Assembly: GCF_947498175.1 (NCBI RefSeq) | Contig: NZ_CANMJB010000005.1 | Coordinates: 1-64,000 of the forward strand | Direction: 5' to 3' | Length of the DNA stretch: 64,000 bases | From: an uncultured Algimonas sp. | GTDB taxonomy: Bacteria; Pseudomonadota; Alphaproteobacteria; Caulobacterales; Maricaulaceae | Shown: positions 32,976 through 40,884 of the stretch, piece by piece | Position numbering within the stretch: position 1 is the first letter of the stretch | Layout: the number at the start of each line of letters is the position of its first letter | Position numbers and translations under genes: made by a program | The notes under the pieces: generated by a model | Seen by the model: only the letters and a program-made list of their open reading frames with translations | What the model was told of the DNA's origin: nothing | Database searches by the model: none

Positions 32976-33947
32976 TCAGGAGTCTTTGCCGCCGAAGAGA
33001 CGCCGTTCGATCGCATCCCAGCACAGAATGGCGGCATCGACGCCCGTGAAGCGTCGTAGCTCGTGGATTCCTGTCGGGCTGGTCAGGTTTATTTCGGTCA
33101 GGTGTCCGGCGATGACGTCGATCCCGACCAGAATCTGTCCGCGCGCTCGCAGCATGGGGCCGAGTTCTTCGGCGATGGCGATGTCGGCTTGCGTCAATTC
33201 GACGGGCTGGGCCGAACCGCCCACATGCATGTTGGAACGTGTTTCGCCTTCCTGCGGAACACGGTTGAAGCCGCCTGCGATGTCTCCATCCACGATCAGG
33301 ATGCGTTTGTCGCCCGCGCTGACTTCGGGCAGGAAAGCCTGTGCGATGATCGGTTCGCGGCTGAGCGCGAAGAATGTCTCGAGCAAGGCGGAATAATTGG
33401 CATCATCGGGCTTCACCCGGAAAATCCCGGCTCCGCCGTTTCCGTAGAGCGGTTTCAGGATGATATCGCCGTGGCGGTCGCGAAACGCATCGATGGACGC
33501 CTTGTCACGCGCAATCATCGTCGGGGGCATCAAATGCGCATAGTCCAGCGGCACGATCTTTTCCGGCAGCGATCGGACCCATTGCGGGTCGTTGGCGACC
33601 AATGTCCGGCCTTCCAGCCTTTCGAGCAAATGCGCCGCCGTGATGTAGGCCATGTCGAAAGGGGGATCCTGCCGCATCCAGACGACATCGATGTCTTCGG
33701 CCAGATCAATCGGCCTGCGTGCGTCGAAATCCACATGGTCGCCCGCCTGGTCGCGCAAGCGCATCGGCCGCGCATGCGCAATGATCCGGCCTTCGTCGTA
33801 GACAAGGTGATGGGGTGCGTATTCGAAGAGCGTCGCGCCACGGGCTTGGGCTTCCAGCGCCAGAGCGAAACTGGTGTCGCCTTCGATGTCCACCGCTACC
33901 ATCGGATCCATCTGAAAAGCGACGCGAAGCTGCGGGTTTGGGGCCAT
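32976..33947 (-). CDS. gshB: Glutathione synthase
   Basis: A 323-residue ATP-grasp ligase joining gamma-glutamylcysteine and glycine. The N-terminus RVAFQMDPMVAVDIEGDTSF is typical. The ATP-grasp core has GDIILKPLYGNGGAGIFRV with the Gly-rich loop, AQAFLPEVSAGDKRILIVDGDI, and GIDVIAGHLTEINLTSPTGIHE. The length matches the E. coli enzyme (about 316). In many alphaproteobacteria gshB lies near rsmI and yraN; here that cluster lies 3.5 kb away with other genes between. Confidence 0.96.
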   Translation of the reverse strand: MAPNPQLRVAFQMDPMVAVDIEGDTSFALALEAQARGATLFEYAPHHLVYDEGRIIAHARPMRLRDQAGDHVDFDARRPIDLAEDIDVVWMRQDPPFDMAYITAAHLLERLEGRTLVANDPQWVRSLPEKIVPLDYAHLMPPTMIARDKASIDAFRDRHGDIILKPLYGNGGAGIFRVKPDDANYSALLETFFALSREPIIAQAFLPEVSAGDKRILIVDGDIAGGFNRVPQEGETRSNMHVGGSAQPVELTQADIAIAEELGPMLRARGQILVGIDVIAGHLTEINLTSPTGIHELRRFTGVDAAILCWDAIERRLFGGKDS

Positions 33948-33985
33948 GGCGGGCGCTTTGCCGCAGAGCGTTCAGGCGCGCAAGC

Positions 33986-34011
33986 GGAACCCAATCACAT
34001 ATTGCCCCGTT
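33986..34011 (+). promoter_or_regulatory. EcfG-type general stress promoter of the fasciclin gene
   Basis: GGAAC (33986-33990), 17 bases, then CGTT (34008-34011), 46 bases before the fasciclin-protein start. It is an exact match to the general stress consensus. Confidence 0.78.
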
Positions 34012-34056
34012 GAGCGCATATCCCCGCCGCCTGCCTAAACCTCAAAGGAGATCATC

Positions 34057-34731
34057 ATGATGGGACATCTTAAACTCGGATCGGCCGCAGTCGCCGCTAT
34101 CTTTCTCGCCGCTTGCTCGACGACCACGACGGACGACAGCATGCAGGTTGGCGTCAATGATGACGATCAGTTTGCGACCACAACCGTGGAATCCGACATC
34201 GAACTGTCCGATGCCCAAACGTTCGGCATCAATGACGATGATCGCTTCGATGCGACGACGACGACACCGGACACGGCCGTCGCCGCGCGAGTCGTCCGCA
34301 AGAACGATACGATTGCCATGGCTAGCCCCTACATGACTGATTATTCCACCGTTTACGGCGCCATCGGCACGGCCGGCCTGGCCGACACCTTCGACGGCGA
34401 TGTCGAATACACGGTGTTCGCCCCGAACAATGCCGCGTTTTCAGGCATGGATCTGTCGGGCCTGAGCCAGGCGCAGTTGGCCGACACGTTGAAATACCAC
34501 ACCGTCGAGGGCCGTATCAGCAGTGCCGATCTGGTCAAGAAACTCCAAAGCAATGGCGGCTCCTACGAGGTTATGACGCTGTCGGGCGAACCGATCCGTT
34601 TCGTCGACATGGACGGCACGATCAAAGTCGCCGACCGGAACGGCTACACCTACACGGTCGACATGCCGGACAATGAGTTCCGTAACGGCTACATCCACGG
34701 CATCGACGGCGTCCTGGGCCGCGAATACTAG
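34057..34731 (+). CDS. Fasciclin (FAS1) domain lipoprotein
   Basis: A 224-residue lipoprotein (signal ends FLAACS, Cys near residue 19), with a strong ribosome site (AAAGGAG). Two imperfect copies of a DDDQF/NDDDRF...ATTTT segment form an acidic linker of about 60 residues. The FAS1 domain covers about residues 95-224: YTVFAPNNAAFSGMD, TLKYHTVEGRIS, and NGYIHGIDGVLG. FAS1 proteins promote adhesion or envelope interactions. The EcfG-type promoter upstream indicates stress control, and the gene has its own terminator. Confidence 0.9.
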   Translation: MMGHLKLGSAAVAAIFLAACSTTTTDDSMQVGVNDDDQFATTTVESDIELSDAQTFGINDDDRFDATTTTPDTAVAARVVRKNDTIAMASPYMTDYSTVYGAIGTAGLADTFDGDVEYTVFAPNNAAFSGMDLSGLSQAQLADTLKYHTVEGRISSADLVKKLQSNGGSYEVMTLSGEPIRFVDMDGTIKVADRNGYTYTVDMPDNEFRNGYIHGIDGVLGREY

Positions 34732-34752
34732 GGACGGACCCGCGCAGAAACC

Positions 34753-34784
34753 AAACCCGTCCGGCGTTGCCGGGCGGGTTTTTT
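34753..34784 (+). terminator. Terminator after the fasciclin gene
   Basis: AAACCCG-TCCGG pairs with CCGGGCGGGTTT and is followed by TTTT, an intrinsic terminator 21 bases after the stop. Confidence 0.85.
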
Positions 34785-34804
34785 CATGCCACGTTTAAAG
34801 TCTT

Positions 34805-35131
34805 ATGAGCGATAAGATCCTGTTCAGCACGACGGACACGATTCCGGGTCGGACCATCAAACGTCATGTCGGTCTGGCGCAAGGCAATGTCGTCCGGTCC
34901 AAACATGTCGGTCGCGACATCGCCGCTCGGCTCAAGAATATCGTGGGCGGCGAGTTAAGGGGCTATACGGAACTCATCGACGAAGCCCGGCGCGACGCGC
35001 TGCGCCGCATGAGCGCGGACGCTCGGTCGCAAGGTGCGAATGCAGTCGTCGGGGTCCGCATGACGACAAGCACGGTCACGGTCGGCGCATCGGAACTCTA
35101 TGCCTACGGCACGGCTGTAGTCGTCGAATAG
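34805..35131 (+). CDS. YbjQ family heavy-metal-binding-domain protein
   Basis: A 108-residue pentameric-fold YbjQ (DUF74) protein. The blocks TIPGRTIKRHVGLAQGNVVRS, RLKNIVGGELRGYTELIDEAR and ANAVVGVRMTTS define the family. The function is unknown; the historical heavy-metal label rests on structure alone. It sits between a terminator and an alpha/beta hydrolase gene, 32 bases before the latter, and may form a transcript with it. Confidence 0.93.
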   Translation: MSDKILFSTTDTIPGRTIKRHVGLAQGNVVRSKHVGRDIAARLKNIVGGELRGYTELIDEARRDALRRMSADARSQGANAVVGVRMTTSTVTVGASELYAYGTAVVVE

Positions 35132-35163
35132 CGGTCGCTCTGCACCTGACCTGAAGGATTTCG

Positions 35164-36003
35164 ATGGACGATTGTCATACGTTCCAGCTCGCATCCGCGG
35201 ACGGCACGACCTTGCAAGCCCGTCATTGGGAGGCGAAAACGCCGCATGCCACATTGGCTCTGGTCCACGGCTTCGGCGAACATTCAGCCCGGTACCAGCC
35301 CATGGCCGAATATCTTGGGATGCGAGGCATCCAGACCGTTGCGGCGGATCTTCGCGGTCATGGACGCAGCGACGGGAAGCGCGGCGTCACCCGGCGCTAT
35401 GACGATTTCCGGGACGATCTGTCGGCCCTGTTGGCACGCGCGCGGCAGCTGCACGATCCCGTCAAGGGCCCGCTCGTCCTGTTCGGCCATTCGATGGGCG
35501 GCGGGATCGTTCTGGATCACGGCCTGAGACCGGAACCGGGCGTTGACGGCATCATTGCGTCGGCCCCGCTGATCGCCTTGGCGGATCCGGTCTCGCCGGT
35601 CTTGCGGTCCATCATCGCCGGCGTGGCCAAAGTCCTGCCCCGTGCGTCCATGAAACAAACGATCGACGGCGCCAAAATCTCCACCCTGCCACAGGAGCAG
35701 AAAGCCTATGAGAACGATGCGCTGACCCATGGCCGCATGGGTTTGCGGACGGCGCTCGGTCTCGTCGAAAACGGAGAAGCCTTGTCGCGGCATGCCGAAC
35801 GCTGGTCCCTGCCCCTGCTCATCTATCATTCGGAAGGCGATCAGCTGACAGACTTCGACGCCAGCCGCAATTTCGCGAAAGCGGCCCAAGCCGAATTCAA
35901 GATGTTCTCGGGTGTGGAACACGAAATGCACAACGACTCGAGCCGTCCGTCCGTCTATGCCATGATCGGCGACTTCATCGACCGGCTCGCCGGGCGCCAC
36001 TGA
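35164..36003 (+). CDS. Alpha/beta hydrolase, monoacylglycerol-lipase-like
   Basis: A 279-residue serine hydrolase of the monoglyceride lipase/lysophospholipase L2 group. The oxyanion and start blocks ALVHGFGEHSARY and VAADLRGHGRSDGKRG are typical. The nucleophile is in LFGHSMGGGI, the catalytic Asp probably in HSEGDQLTD, and the His in SGVEHEMHND. No signal peptide is seen, so it is cytoplasmic or peripherally membrane-bound. The next gene begins 15 bases after its stop. Confidence 0.92.
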   Translation: MDDCHTFQLASADGTTLQARHWEAKTPHATLALVHGFGEHSARYQPMAEYLGMRGIQTVAADLRGHGRSDGKRGVTRRYDDFRDDLSALLARARQLHDPVKGPLVLFGHSMGGGIVLDHGLRPEPGVDGIIASAPLIALADPVSPVLRSIIAGVAKVLPRASMKQTIDGAKISTLPQEQKAYENDALTHGRMGLRTALGLVENGEALSRHAERWSLPLLIYHSEGDQLTDFDASRNFAKAAQAEFKMFSGVEHEMHNDSSRPSVYAMIGDFIDRLAGRH

Positions 36004-36017
36004 CGAAAGGATCCGCC

Positions 36018-36356
36018 ATGAAGGTTTTCGCCCTGAAGAACTGCGACACGTGCCGCAAAGCCCGCAAGGAGATGGACACAGCTGGTGTGGGCTATGAGCT
36101 GGTCGATGTGCGAGCCGACACGCTCGATACCCAGGACATCGCCGCGATCGTGGATGCGGTCGGCTATGAAAAAGCCTTGAACCGCCGGTCCACGACATGG
36201 CGCGCATTGGACGATCCCGCCAAGACCGGTCTCGACAACGTCAAGGCCGTGCAATTGATCGAAGCCCATCCGACTTTGCTGAAACGACCTGCCATCATGG
36301 ACGGCGATACCGTCACGGTCGGATGGGACGATACCGCAAAATCGACCTGGCTCTAA
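36018..36356 (+). CDS. ArsC/Spx-family protein (YffB-like)
   Basis: A 112-residue thioredoxin-fold protein. The redox motif is NCDTCRKARK near the start, followed by YELVDVRAD, the NRRSTTWRAL segment and LLKRPAIMDGDTVTVGWD at the C-terminus. This is the YffB/Spx-like branch rather than true arsenate reductase, because the ArsC NPxxS region is absent. It probably uses glutathione chemistry, but the substrate is not known. Confidence 0.9.
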   Translation: MKVFALKNCDTCRKARKEMDTAGVGYELVDVRADTLDTQDIAAIVDAVGYEKALNRRSTTWRALDDPAKTGLDNVKAVQLIEAHPTLLKRPAIMDGDTVTVGWDDTAKSTWL

Positions 36357-36367
36357 GGCGAAGGACC

Positions 36368-37171
36368 TTACTCGGGCCGGTTCCTGACCCGGATCTGCTG
36401 TCCGGTTTCCGGGTCGATATAGTAGGGCGCGGCATTCGGAGTGGCCGGGACGTTCGACCGGCCCGTATCGTAAGGCTGGGGATAGCTGTAGGGAATGGGC
36501 TCGTCCGGCTGCGCCTGCCGCATCGGGGCGGGCCTGTCGGACCGGTCTTCTTGCGGGAACGGCTCTCGCGTTATGGTGTCCGGCAGTGCCGGATATGAGG
36601 GGTCATCGACAACGACCCCGGACGCTTCGGCGACACGCACATAGGAGATGACTTCCCGCGTACCCCGCGTCAGGGCGGCGATCCGGGCGGCGCGGTCCAG
36701 TTCACGCTCGTCGCGGGCCACACCGAGCAGATAGACGATGCCCTCATGCGTCTCGACATTGTAGTTGCGGCCTTTGACATATTTGTCCGCCAGAAGACGT
36801 GCCCGGACAGATTTTTCCAGAACACCGTCCTTTGCGTTGCGCACGAAACCTTGTTGGTCGCGAATCAGGATTTCATTGCCCACCTGCCGGATTTCCGGTG
36901 CCGACCAGGCGATGCGCGCGGCTTCGATCCGGTCTTCCTGGCGCGGAACATTGCCGGACAACAGCACAACACCTTCGGACACTTCCACATCGACCCCGCC
37001 CAGCTCATAGTCGTAAGCGCGCTTCAAACGGGCTTGCACGGCGCGACCCGCATTCACATCGTTGAGCGAACGGACGAAGCTGCGTTCGTCGCCCTTCTTC
37101 ATGCCAGCCGTCGCCACGGCGCAGCCCGACATGAGGGAGGCAGACAGGATGAGAACGGCAAATCTTAACAT
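36368..37171 (-). CDS. Dual BON-domain lipoprotein (DolP/YraP-like)
   Basis: A 267-residue lipoprotein (signal ends MSGCA, Cys near residue 16). Two BON domains follow: the first at about residues 40-108 (VDVEVSEGVVLLSGNVP) and the second at about 110-185 (YNVETHEGIVYLLGVARD). The C-terminal 75 residues are Pro-rich and disordered. E. coli DolP has the same two BON domains and binds anionic lipid at the division septum, keeping the outer membrane intact. The neighbours yraN, rsmI and an LpoA-like gene form the same group as in E. coli, which supports a DolP-like role. It lacks the DolP name only because the tail differs. Confidence 0.9.
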   Translation of the reverse strand: MLRFAVLILSASLMSGCAVATAGMKKGDERSFVRSLNDVNAGRAVQARLKRAYDYELGGVDVEVSEGVVLLSGNVPRQEDRIEAARIAWSAPEIRQVGNEILIRDQQGFVRNAKDGVLEKSVRARLLADKYVKGRNYNVETHEGIVYLLGVARDERELDRAARIAALTRGTREVISYVRVAEASGVVVDDPSYPALPDTITREPFPQEDRSDRPAPMRQAQPDEPIPYSYPQPYDTGRSNVPATPNAAPYYIDPETGQQIRVRNRPE

Positions 37172-37249
37172 GACGGAAATCTAGACGGACAGAGTCACCA
37201 AGGCGTTAACCGGTCCGTCCCTCTTGCAGCTGGAACGATCATGTTACGC

Positions 37250-37618
37250 TCACCATCCCCGAAATGCGTCCTTTTGGTGGCGAATCCGCCATCGCCCCAA
37301 GACTGTGACCAGATCGTAACGCAAGCCATAGCCTTGTTCGACATAGGCGGGATGGCGCGACAGGAAGATTTCGGCAGCGCGTATGATCCGTTCTTCGGAG
37401 CGGGCCGTGACCGGATCCACGGCGTGATCCGCATTGGCGCGTTGTTTGACTTCCACGAAAACGATCCTGCGCCTGCGACGGGCGACCAGATCGATTTCGC
37501 CGGACCGTGTCCTGTAACGCTGGGCGAGGATGCGGTAGCCCGTCAGCCGCAGATAGGCCGCGACCCATATTTCGGCCCGTCGCCCGGCCCGTTCCGCCGC
37601 TTGCCTCCCATTGCTCAT
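37250..37618 (-). CDS. yraN: YraN family protein (UPF0102)
   Basis: A 122-residue protein with a restriction-endonuclease-like fold. The active-site-like motifs RSGEIDLVARR and IVFVEVKQR are both present. YraN function is not established; it is often beside rsmI and lpoA. ATG 37618 is chosen; the frame extends to TTG 37639, within a 14-base tandem repeat (37614-37669) that also offers other ATGs in other frames. rsmI lies just upstream on the same strand. Confidence 0.9.
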   Translation of the reverse strand: MSNGRQAAERAGRRAEIWVAAYLRLTGYRILAQRYRTRSGEIDLVARRRRRIVFVEVKQRANADHAVDPVTARSEERIIRAAEIFLSRHPAYVEQGYGLRYDLVTVLGRWRIRHQKDAFRGW

Positions 37619-37669
37619 TTTCCAAGGCTCATTTTCCAAGACTCATTTTCCGGGGCTCATTTTCCGGGG
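37614..37669. repeat. Four tandem 14-base repeats at the yraN start
   Basis: Four copies of CTCATTTTCC plus four variable bases (AAGG, AAGA, GGGG, GGGG) run from 37614 to 37669, directly between the rsmI stop and the yraN start. On the coding strand each unit carries GGAAAATGAG, so every copy brings a potential ATG. The period is not a multiple of three. Confidence 0.9.
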
Positions 37670-37670
37670 C

Positions 37671-38543
37671 TCACTTCAGGGACAGGCCGAGCGCATAGAG
37701 TTCGCGCTTGGACCAGCCGGAAACCTCCGCGATTTCCGCGCAGGCTGCCTTCAATCGCATCGTTTCCAGCCGGTCGCGCAGCGCATCTCGGACGACTTCG
37801 CCGTCCCAGCGTTGCGTTTCCGGGCCGTGGATCACCAGCACGATCTCGCCCTTGGGCGGGTCGGACACGACATTGTCGGCCAATTCTGACAGACGCCCCC
37901 GCCGGGCTTCTTCATAGGTCTTCGTCAGCTCCCGGCAGAGCGATGCTTCGCGGTCGCCGAGGCCCGCCGCCAGATCGCGCAGGCAGCTTTCCACTCTGGG
38001 GCCGGTCTCGAACAGAACGAGCGTGCCAGGCACGTTGCGAAGACCTTCGATCTCGCGCTGGCGGGCGACCTGGCGGGGCGGCAGAAAGCCTGCGAAAAAG
38101 AAACGGTCGGTCGGCAGGCCGGATTTGACAAGCGCCGCCAACACCGCGCTCGGGCCCGGCAGCGGAAAGACGTCGATACCGGCTTCGCTCGCCGCGCGCA
38201 CCAAACGGAAGCCCGGATCGCTGACCAGGGGCGTTCCGGCGTCGGACATCAGCGCGATGCGCTCGCCCTTCTTCAGCGCCTTGATCAGCGGCGGCGTGCG
38301 CTTCGCCGCATTATGGTCATGATAGGGGGTCACGGAGGCGTCGATGCCGTGCGCAGACAACAGCTTCGCCGTCACGCGCGTGTCTTCCGCCAGGACGCGG
38401 TCGGCGGACCGCAGCACATCGAGCGCGCGCAATGTGATGTCCCGCAAATTGCCGATCGGCGTTGCGACGACATACAAGCCGGGTGCGAGCGGCGGGAGTT
38501 CGTGTTGCGCGCCGGGGCGTGCGCTTATAGGGGACAGGGCGAT
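37671..38543 (-). CDS. rsmI: 16S rRNA (cytidine(1402)-2'-O)-methyltransferase
   Basis: A 290-residue SAM-dependent enzyme that methylates C1402 in the decoding centre. Family blocks: GLYVVATPIGNLRDITLRAL, VLAEDTRVTAKLL, ALMSDAGTPLVSDPG and FPLPGPSAVLAALVKSGLP. No ATG, GTG or TTG lies in frame near the conserved start (apart from a TTG inside the LYVV core). I place the start at ATC 38543, which has GGAAGG seven bases upstream and gives the usual length (E. coli 286). The alternative is TTG at 38618 or 38612, which would overlap the divergent LpoA-like gene. The start is therefore uncertain; the identity is not. Confidence 0.93.
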   Translation of the reverse strand: MALSPISARPGAQHELPPLAPGLYVVATPIGNLRDITLRALDVLRSADRVLAEDTRVTAKLLSAHGIDASVTPYHDHNAAKRTPPLIKALKKGERIALMSDAGTPLVSDPGFRLVRAASEAGIDVFPLPGPSAVLAALVKSGLPTDRFFFAGFLPPRQVARQREIEGLRNVPGTLVLFETGPRVESCLRDLAAGLGDREASLCRELTKTYEEARRGRLSELADNVVSDPPKGEIVLVIHGPETQRWDGEVVRDALRDRLETMRLKAACAEIAEVSGWSKRELYALGLSLK

Positions 38544-38595
38544 GGCCGGACCTTCCGTTAGTCGGGGGCGTTCGGAGAAACGATAAGGGCCGACT

Positions 38596-39945
38596 ATGCG
38601 CGAGCACGTCCGCAAAACCAAGATCGAGCTGAAGGCCGCACTATCGGCTCTGGCAGCGCTGGCCCTGTGCGCCTGCACGACCGTTCCGCTGGATCCGCCG
38701 CCGCGTCAACCCGGCCCCATCATCGACCGTCCGATGCCGCCGGTCCAGCCGCAGCCCGATGCACCCTACCCCGACCAGACTGACGGACCGATCGACGGGC
38801 CTGTCATAGACAATCCGATCGACGTGCCGGACGACGCCGAGCCCTATTACAATGACCGCCAAGGCATCACCTTGCCACACATGGCTGGTCGAGATACGAA
38901 ACGCTTGGCCTTGCTGCTGCCCTTTTCTGCCCGCAGCAGCCGCCTGCGCGACGAAGCGGCCTCCATGTTCCAGGCGGCCGAGCTGGCTCTGTTCCAACGC
39001 CCCGACGCCGATATCGTGCTAACGGTCCTGGACACGAAAGGCACGCCTGAAGGGGCGCGGTCGGCCGCCCAAGCCGCGCTGCAGCAAGGCGCGGATGTGA
39101 TACTCGGCCCCATTATCGCGGACAATGTCACGGCCGCATCCAGCATCGCGGCGCGACGGGGTGTGCCGTTGCTGGCCTTTTCGAATGACCAATCCGTCGC
39201 CGATCGCGGGCGCTATCTCGTCTCTTTCCCGCCCGAAGCGGAAGTCGACCGCATCGTCGACTACGCCGCTTCGCAAGGCGTCCGTGATTTCGCTTATATC
39301 GGCCCTGATGACGCCTATGGCCGCCGCGTGCGCCGTGCTTATGAGCTCGCCGTGCAACAGGTCGGCGGACAGGTCACAGCCACCGAAACCTATTCGGGCA
39401 GCGACATTTCGGCCATGCAGGAACCGGCTCGCCGTCTGGCGCAGGCCTATCTGGCGCGGCGCGGATCCGGCCGCTCCTTCGGCGCGGTGCTGATGCCTGA
39501 AACCGGGACAGCCCTGCGCTCTCTCGCGCCGCTTCTGCCGACCTACGGCATCGATCCGCAGGCCGTGCTGTTCATGGGAACATCGCGTTGGGACGACCGC
39601 GCCAGCGCGCGCGAACCGGCCTTGCAAGGTGGCGTTTTCGCCGCCGCCGACAAACAGGCCCGCGCCGCGTTCGGATCCGACTTCGAAAGCGCCTATGGCA
39701 AAGCCCCGTCTTCGCTGGCCAGCCTGGCTTACGATGCCGTCCAGCTGGGCGCGATCGCCGCTGACGGCGACCCGCGTGGCCGCCTCCGTCGCCTGGAAAG
39801 CCCGGTCGGTTTCTTCGGAACGGACGGTTATCTCCGCTTTGGTCCGGACGGGCGCCCGGAGCGGGGTCTGGCCGTCTACCGGATCGATGAGGGTCAGTTC
39901 CGCGTTGCCGATCCGGCACCGACGGGCCCGCCGCCCGAAACATAA
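38596..39945 (+). CDS. Penicillin-binding protein activator (LpoA-like lipoprotein)
   Basis: A 449-residue lipoprotein (signal ends ALCACTT, Cys near residue 27) with a Pro-rich linker (residues about 33-75). The rest is a type I periplasmic-binding-protein fold: KRLALLLPFSARSSRLRDEA, VTAASSIAARRGVPLLAFSNDQSV, FAYIGPDDAYGRRVRRAYE and SSLASLAYDAVQLGA. In E. coli LpoA (YraM) stimulates PBP1a from the outer membrane. Alphaproteobacterial members share this C-terminal domain but lack the long TPR N-terminus. It is divergent from rsmI, as in the E. coli yraL-yraM arrangement. Confidence 0.9.
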   Translation: MREHVRKTKIELKAALSALAALALCACTTVPLDPPPRQPGPIIDRPMPPVQPQPDAPYPDQTDGPIDGPVIDNPIDVPDDAEPYYNDRQGITLPHMAGRDTKRLALLLPFSARSSRLRDEAASMFQAAELALFQRPDADIVLTVLDTKGTPEGARSAAQAALQQGADVILGPIIADNVTAASSIAARRGVPLLAFSNDQSVADRGRYLVSFPPEAEVDRIVDYAASQGVRDFAYIGPDDAYGRRVRRAYELAVQQVGGQVTATETYSGSDISAMQEPARRLAQAYLARRGSGRSFGAVLMPETGTALRSLAPLLPTYGIDPQAVLFMGTSRWDDRASAREPALQGGVFAAADKQARAAFGSDFESAYGKAPSSLASLAYDAVQLGAIAADGDPRGRLRRLESPVGFFGTDGYLRFGPDGRPERGLAVYRIDEGQFRVADPAPTGPPPET

Positions 39946-40062
39946 ATCGCACCTGAACGCTCTTAACCGCATTTAACCACGCTCCTTAGCGCGTCCTTAG
40001 GCTGCGCCGCCTAGCAAGGATGCCAACGAGCGCCGCAAAGGTGCCGGTGAAAGGTGGTTATG

Positions 40063-40800
40063 ATGAGTGCGCTTTCCAAAGCGGCTGCGATGCCGAATGC
40101 ACCCCGGCCCGCGCAACCCTACAGGCCGGCCGGACGGCTGGTCGGCGTGGTCTGCGCGGCCGAAGAGCCGTCCTGTCACGCCCAGATGCTGGATGCGACC
40201 CTGCGGTTGGCCCGCAAGGCGGCCAGTCTTGGCGAAACCGTACTCCTGCTCGATGGCACGGATGGTGCGCTGATGGAGGCGGCGGGCGTGCTCTATTCGC
40301 GAACGCTCGACGATTTCATCGACGGGCATTGCGAACTGCGCGACGCCCTGTTCGTGACATCCAACGAGCATTTCTCAGCAGGTGTCATTGGATCCGACCG
40401 ACTACCCGATGCGCTGGGCACGATGGCCGGACTGTCGCTGAACTATGATTGGGTCTTCGCCGTCGGTCCGGCCGGACTGTCGCCGGCGCAAGCGACCCTG
40501 GCGGCCGGGGCGGATATCTGCCTGCTCGGCTACGATACGCGTATTGACGGTTTCATGCGCGCCTATTGGACCATCGATGCGGTCCGTCGGCGCAACCGCC
40601 GCTGGGACCCGCTTACCGTATCCTTGGGACCGCGCGAAGATGCTGCGGTTACGGCGCTCATGTTGCGCGATGTGGTCCGGGACCATCTCGGCGCCCCCGC
40701 TCCCTATGTCGGCCATGCCATGGATAATGGCCTGCCGGCTTCCGCCCTGGACAAGATGCGGACCGCGACGGACCGCGCTCGCCTGGTCCTCACCGCATAG
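40063..40800 (+). CDS. MinD/ParA-like protein without a P-loop
   Basis: A 245-residue protein with the MinD/FlhG-like fold but no Walker A. The usual GKGGVGKT position reads GVVCAAEEPSCHAQM, followed by a helix and VLLLDGTDGALMEAAGV where MinD has its second Asp switch. Later blocks (YDWVFAVGPAGLSPAQATLAAGADICLLGYD) match the MinD/FlhG core. It probably no longer binds ATP. ATG 40063 is preferred; GTG 40054 and ATG 40060 are alternatives. A TTAA-N6-TTAA motif lies upstream (39963-39976), one base short of the CtrA spacing. Confidence 0.7.
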   Translation: MSALSKAAAMPNAPRPAQPYRPAGRLVGVVCAAEEPSCHAQMLDATLRLARKAASLGETVLLLDGTDGALMEAAGVLYSRTLDDFIDGHCELRDALFVTSNEHFSAGVIGSDRLPDALGTMAGLSLNYDWVFAVGPAGLSPAQATLAAGADICLLGYDTRIDGFMRAYWTIDAVRRRNRRWDPLTVSLGPREDAAVTALMLRDVVRDHLGAPAPYVGHAMDNGLPASALDKMRTATDRARLVLTA

Positions 40801-40884
40801 GACACGCTTGAAAAGTCAGGTTGCTGCGCAGGAAATGATGACCTCATCCGTTGGAGTGTATGACGCACACCAAAGGAGACCGTC

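Noticed and set aside
39963-39976. A CtrA box before the MinD/ParA-like gene
   Set aside because: The two TTAA halves are six, not seven, bases apart, so it misses the consensus; mentioned only as a weak hint.
40831-40860. An EcfG promoter before the EF-hand gene
   Set aside because: GGAA and CGTT are present but the spacing is too short (about 14) and the C of GGAAC is missing.
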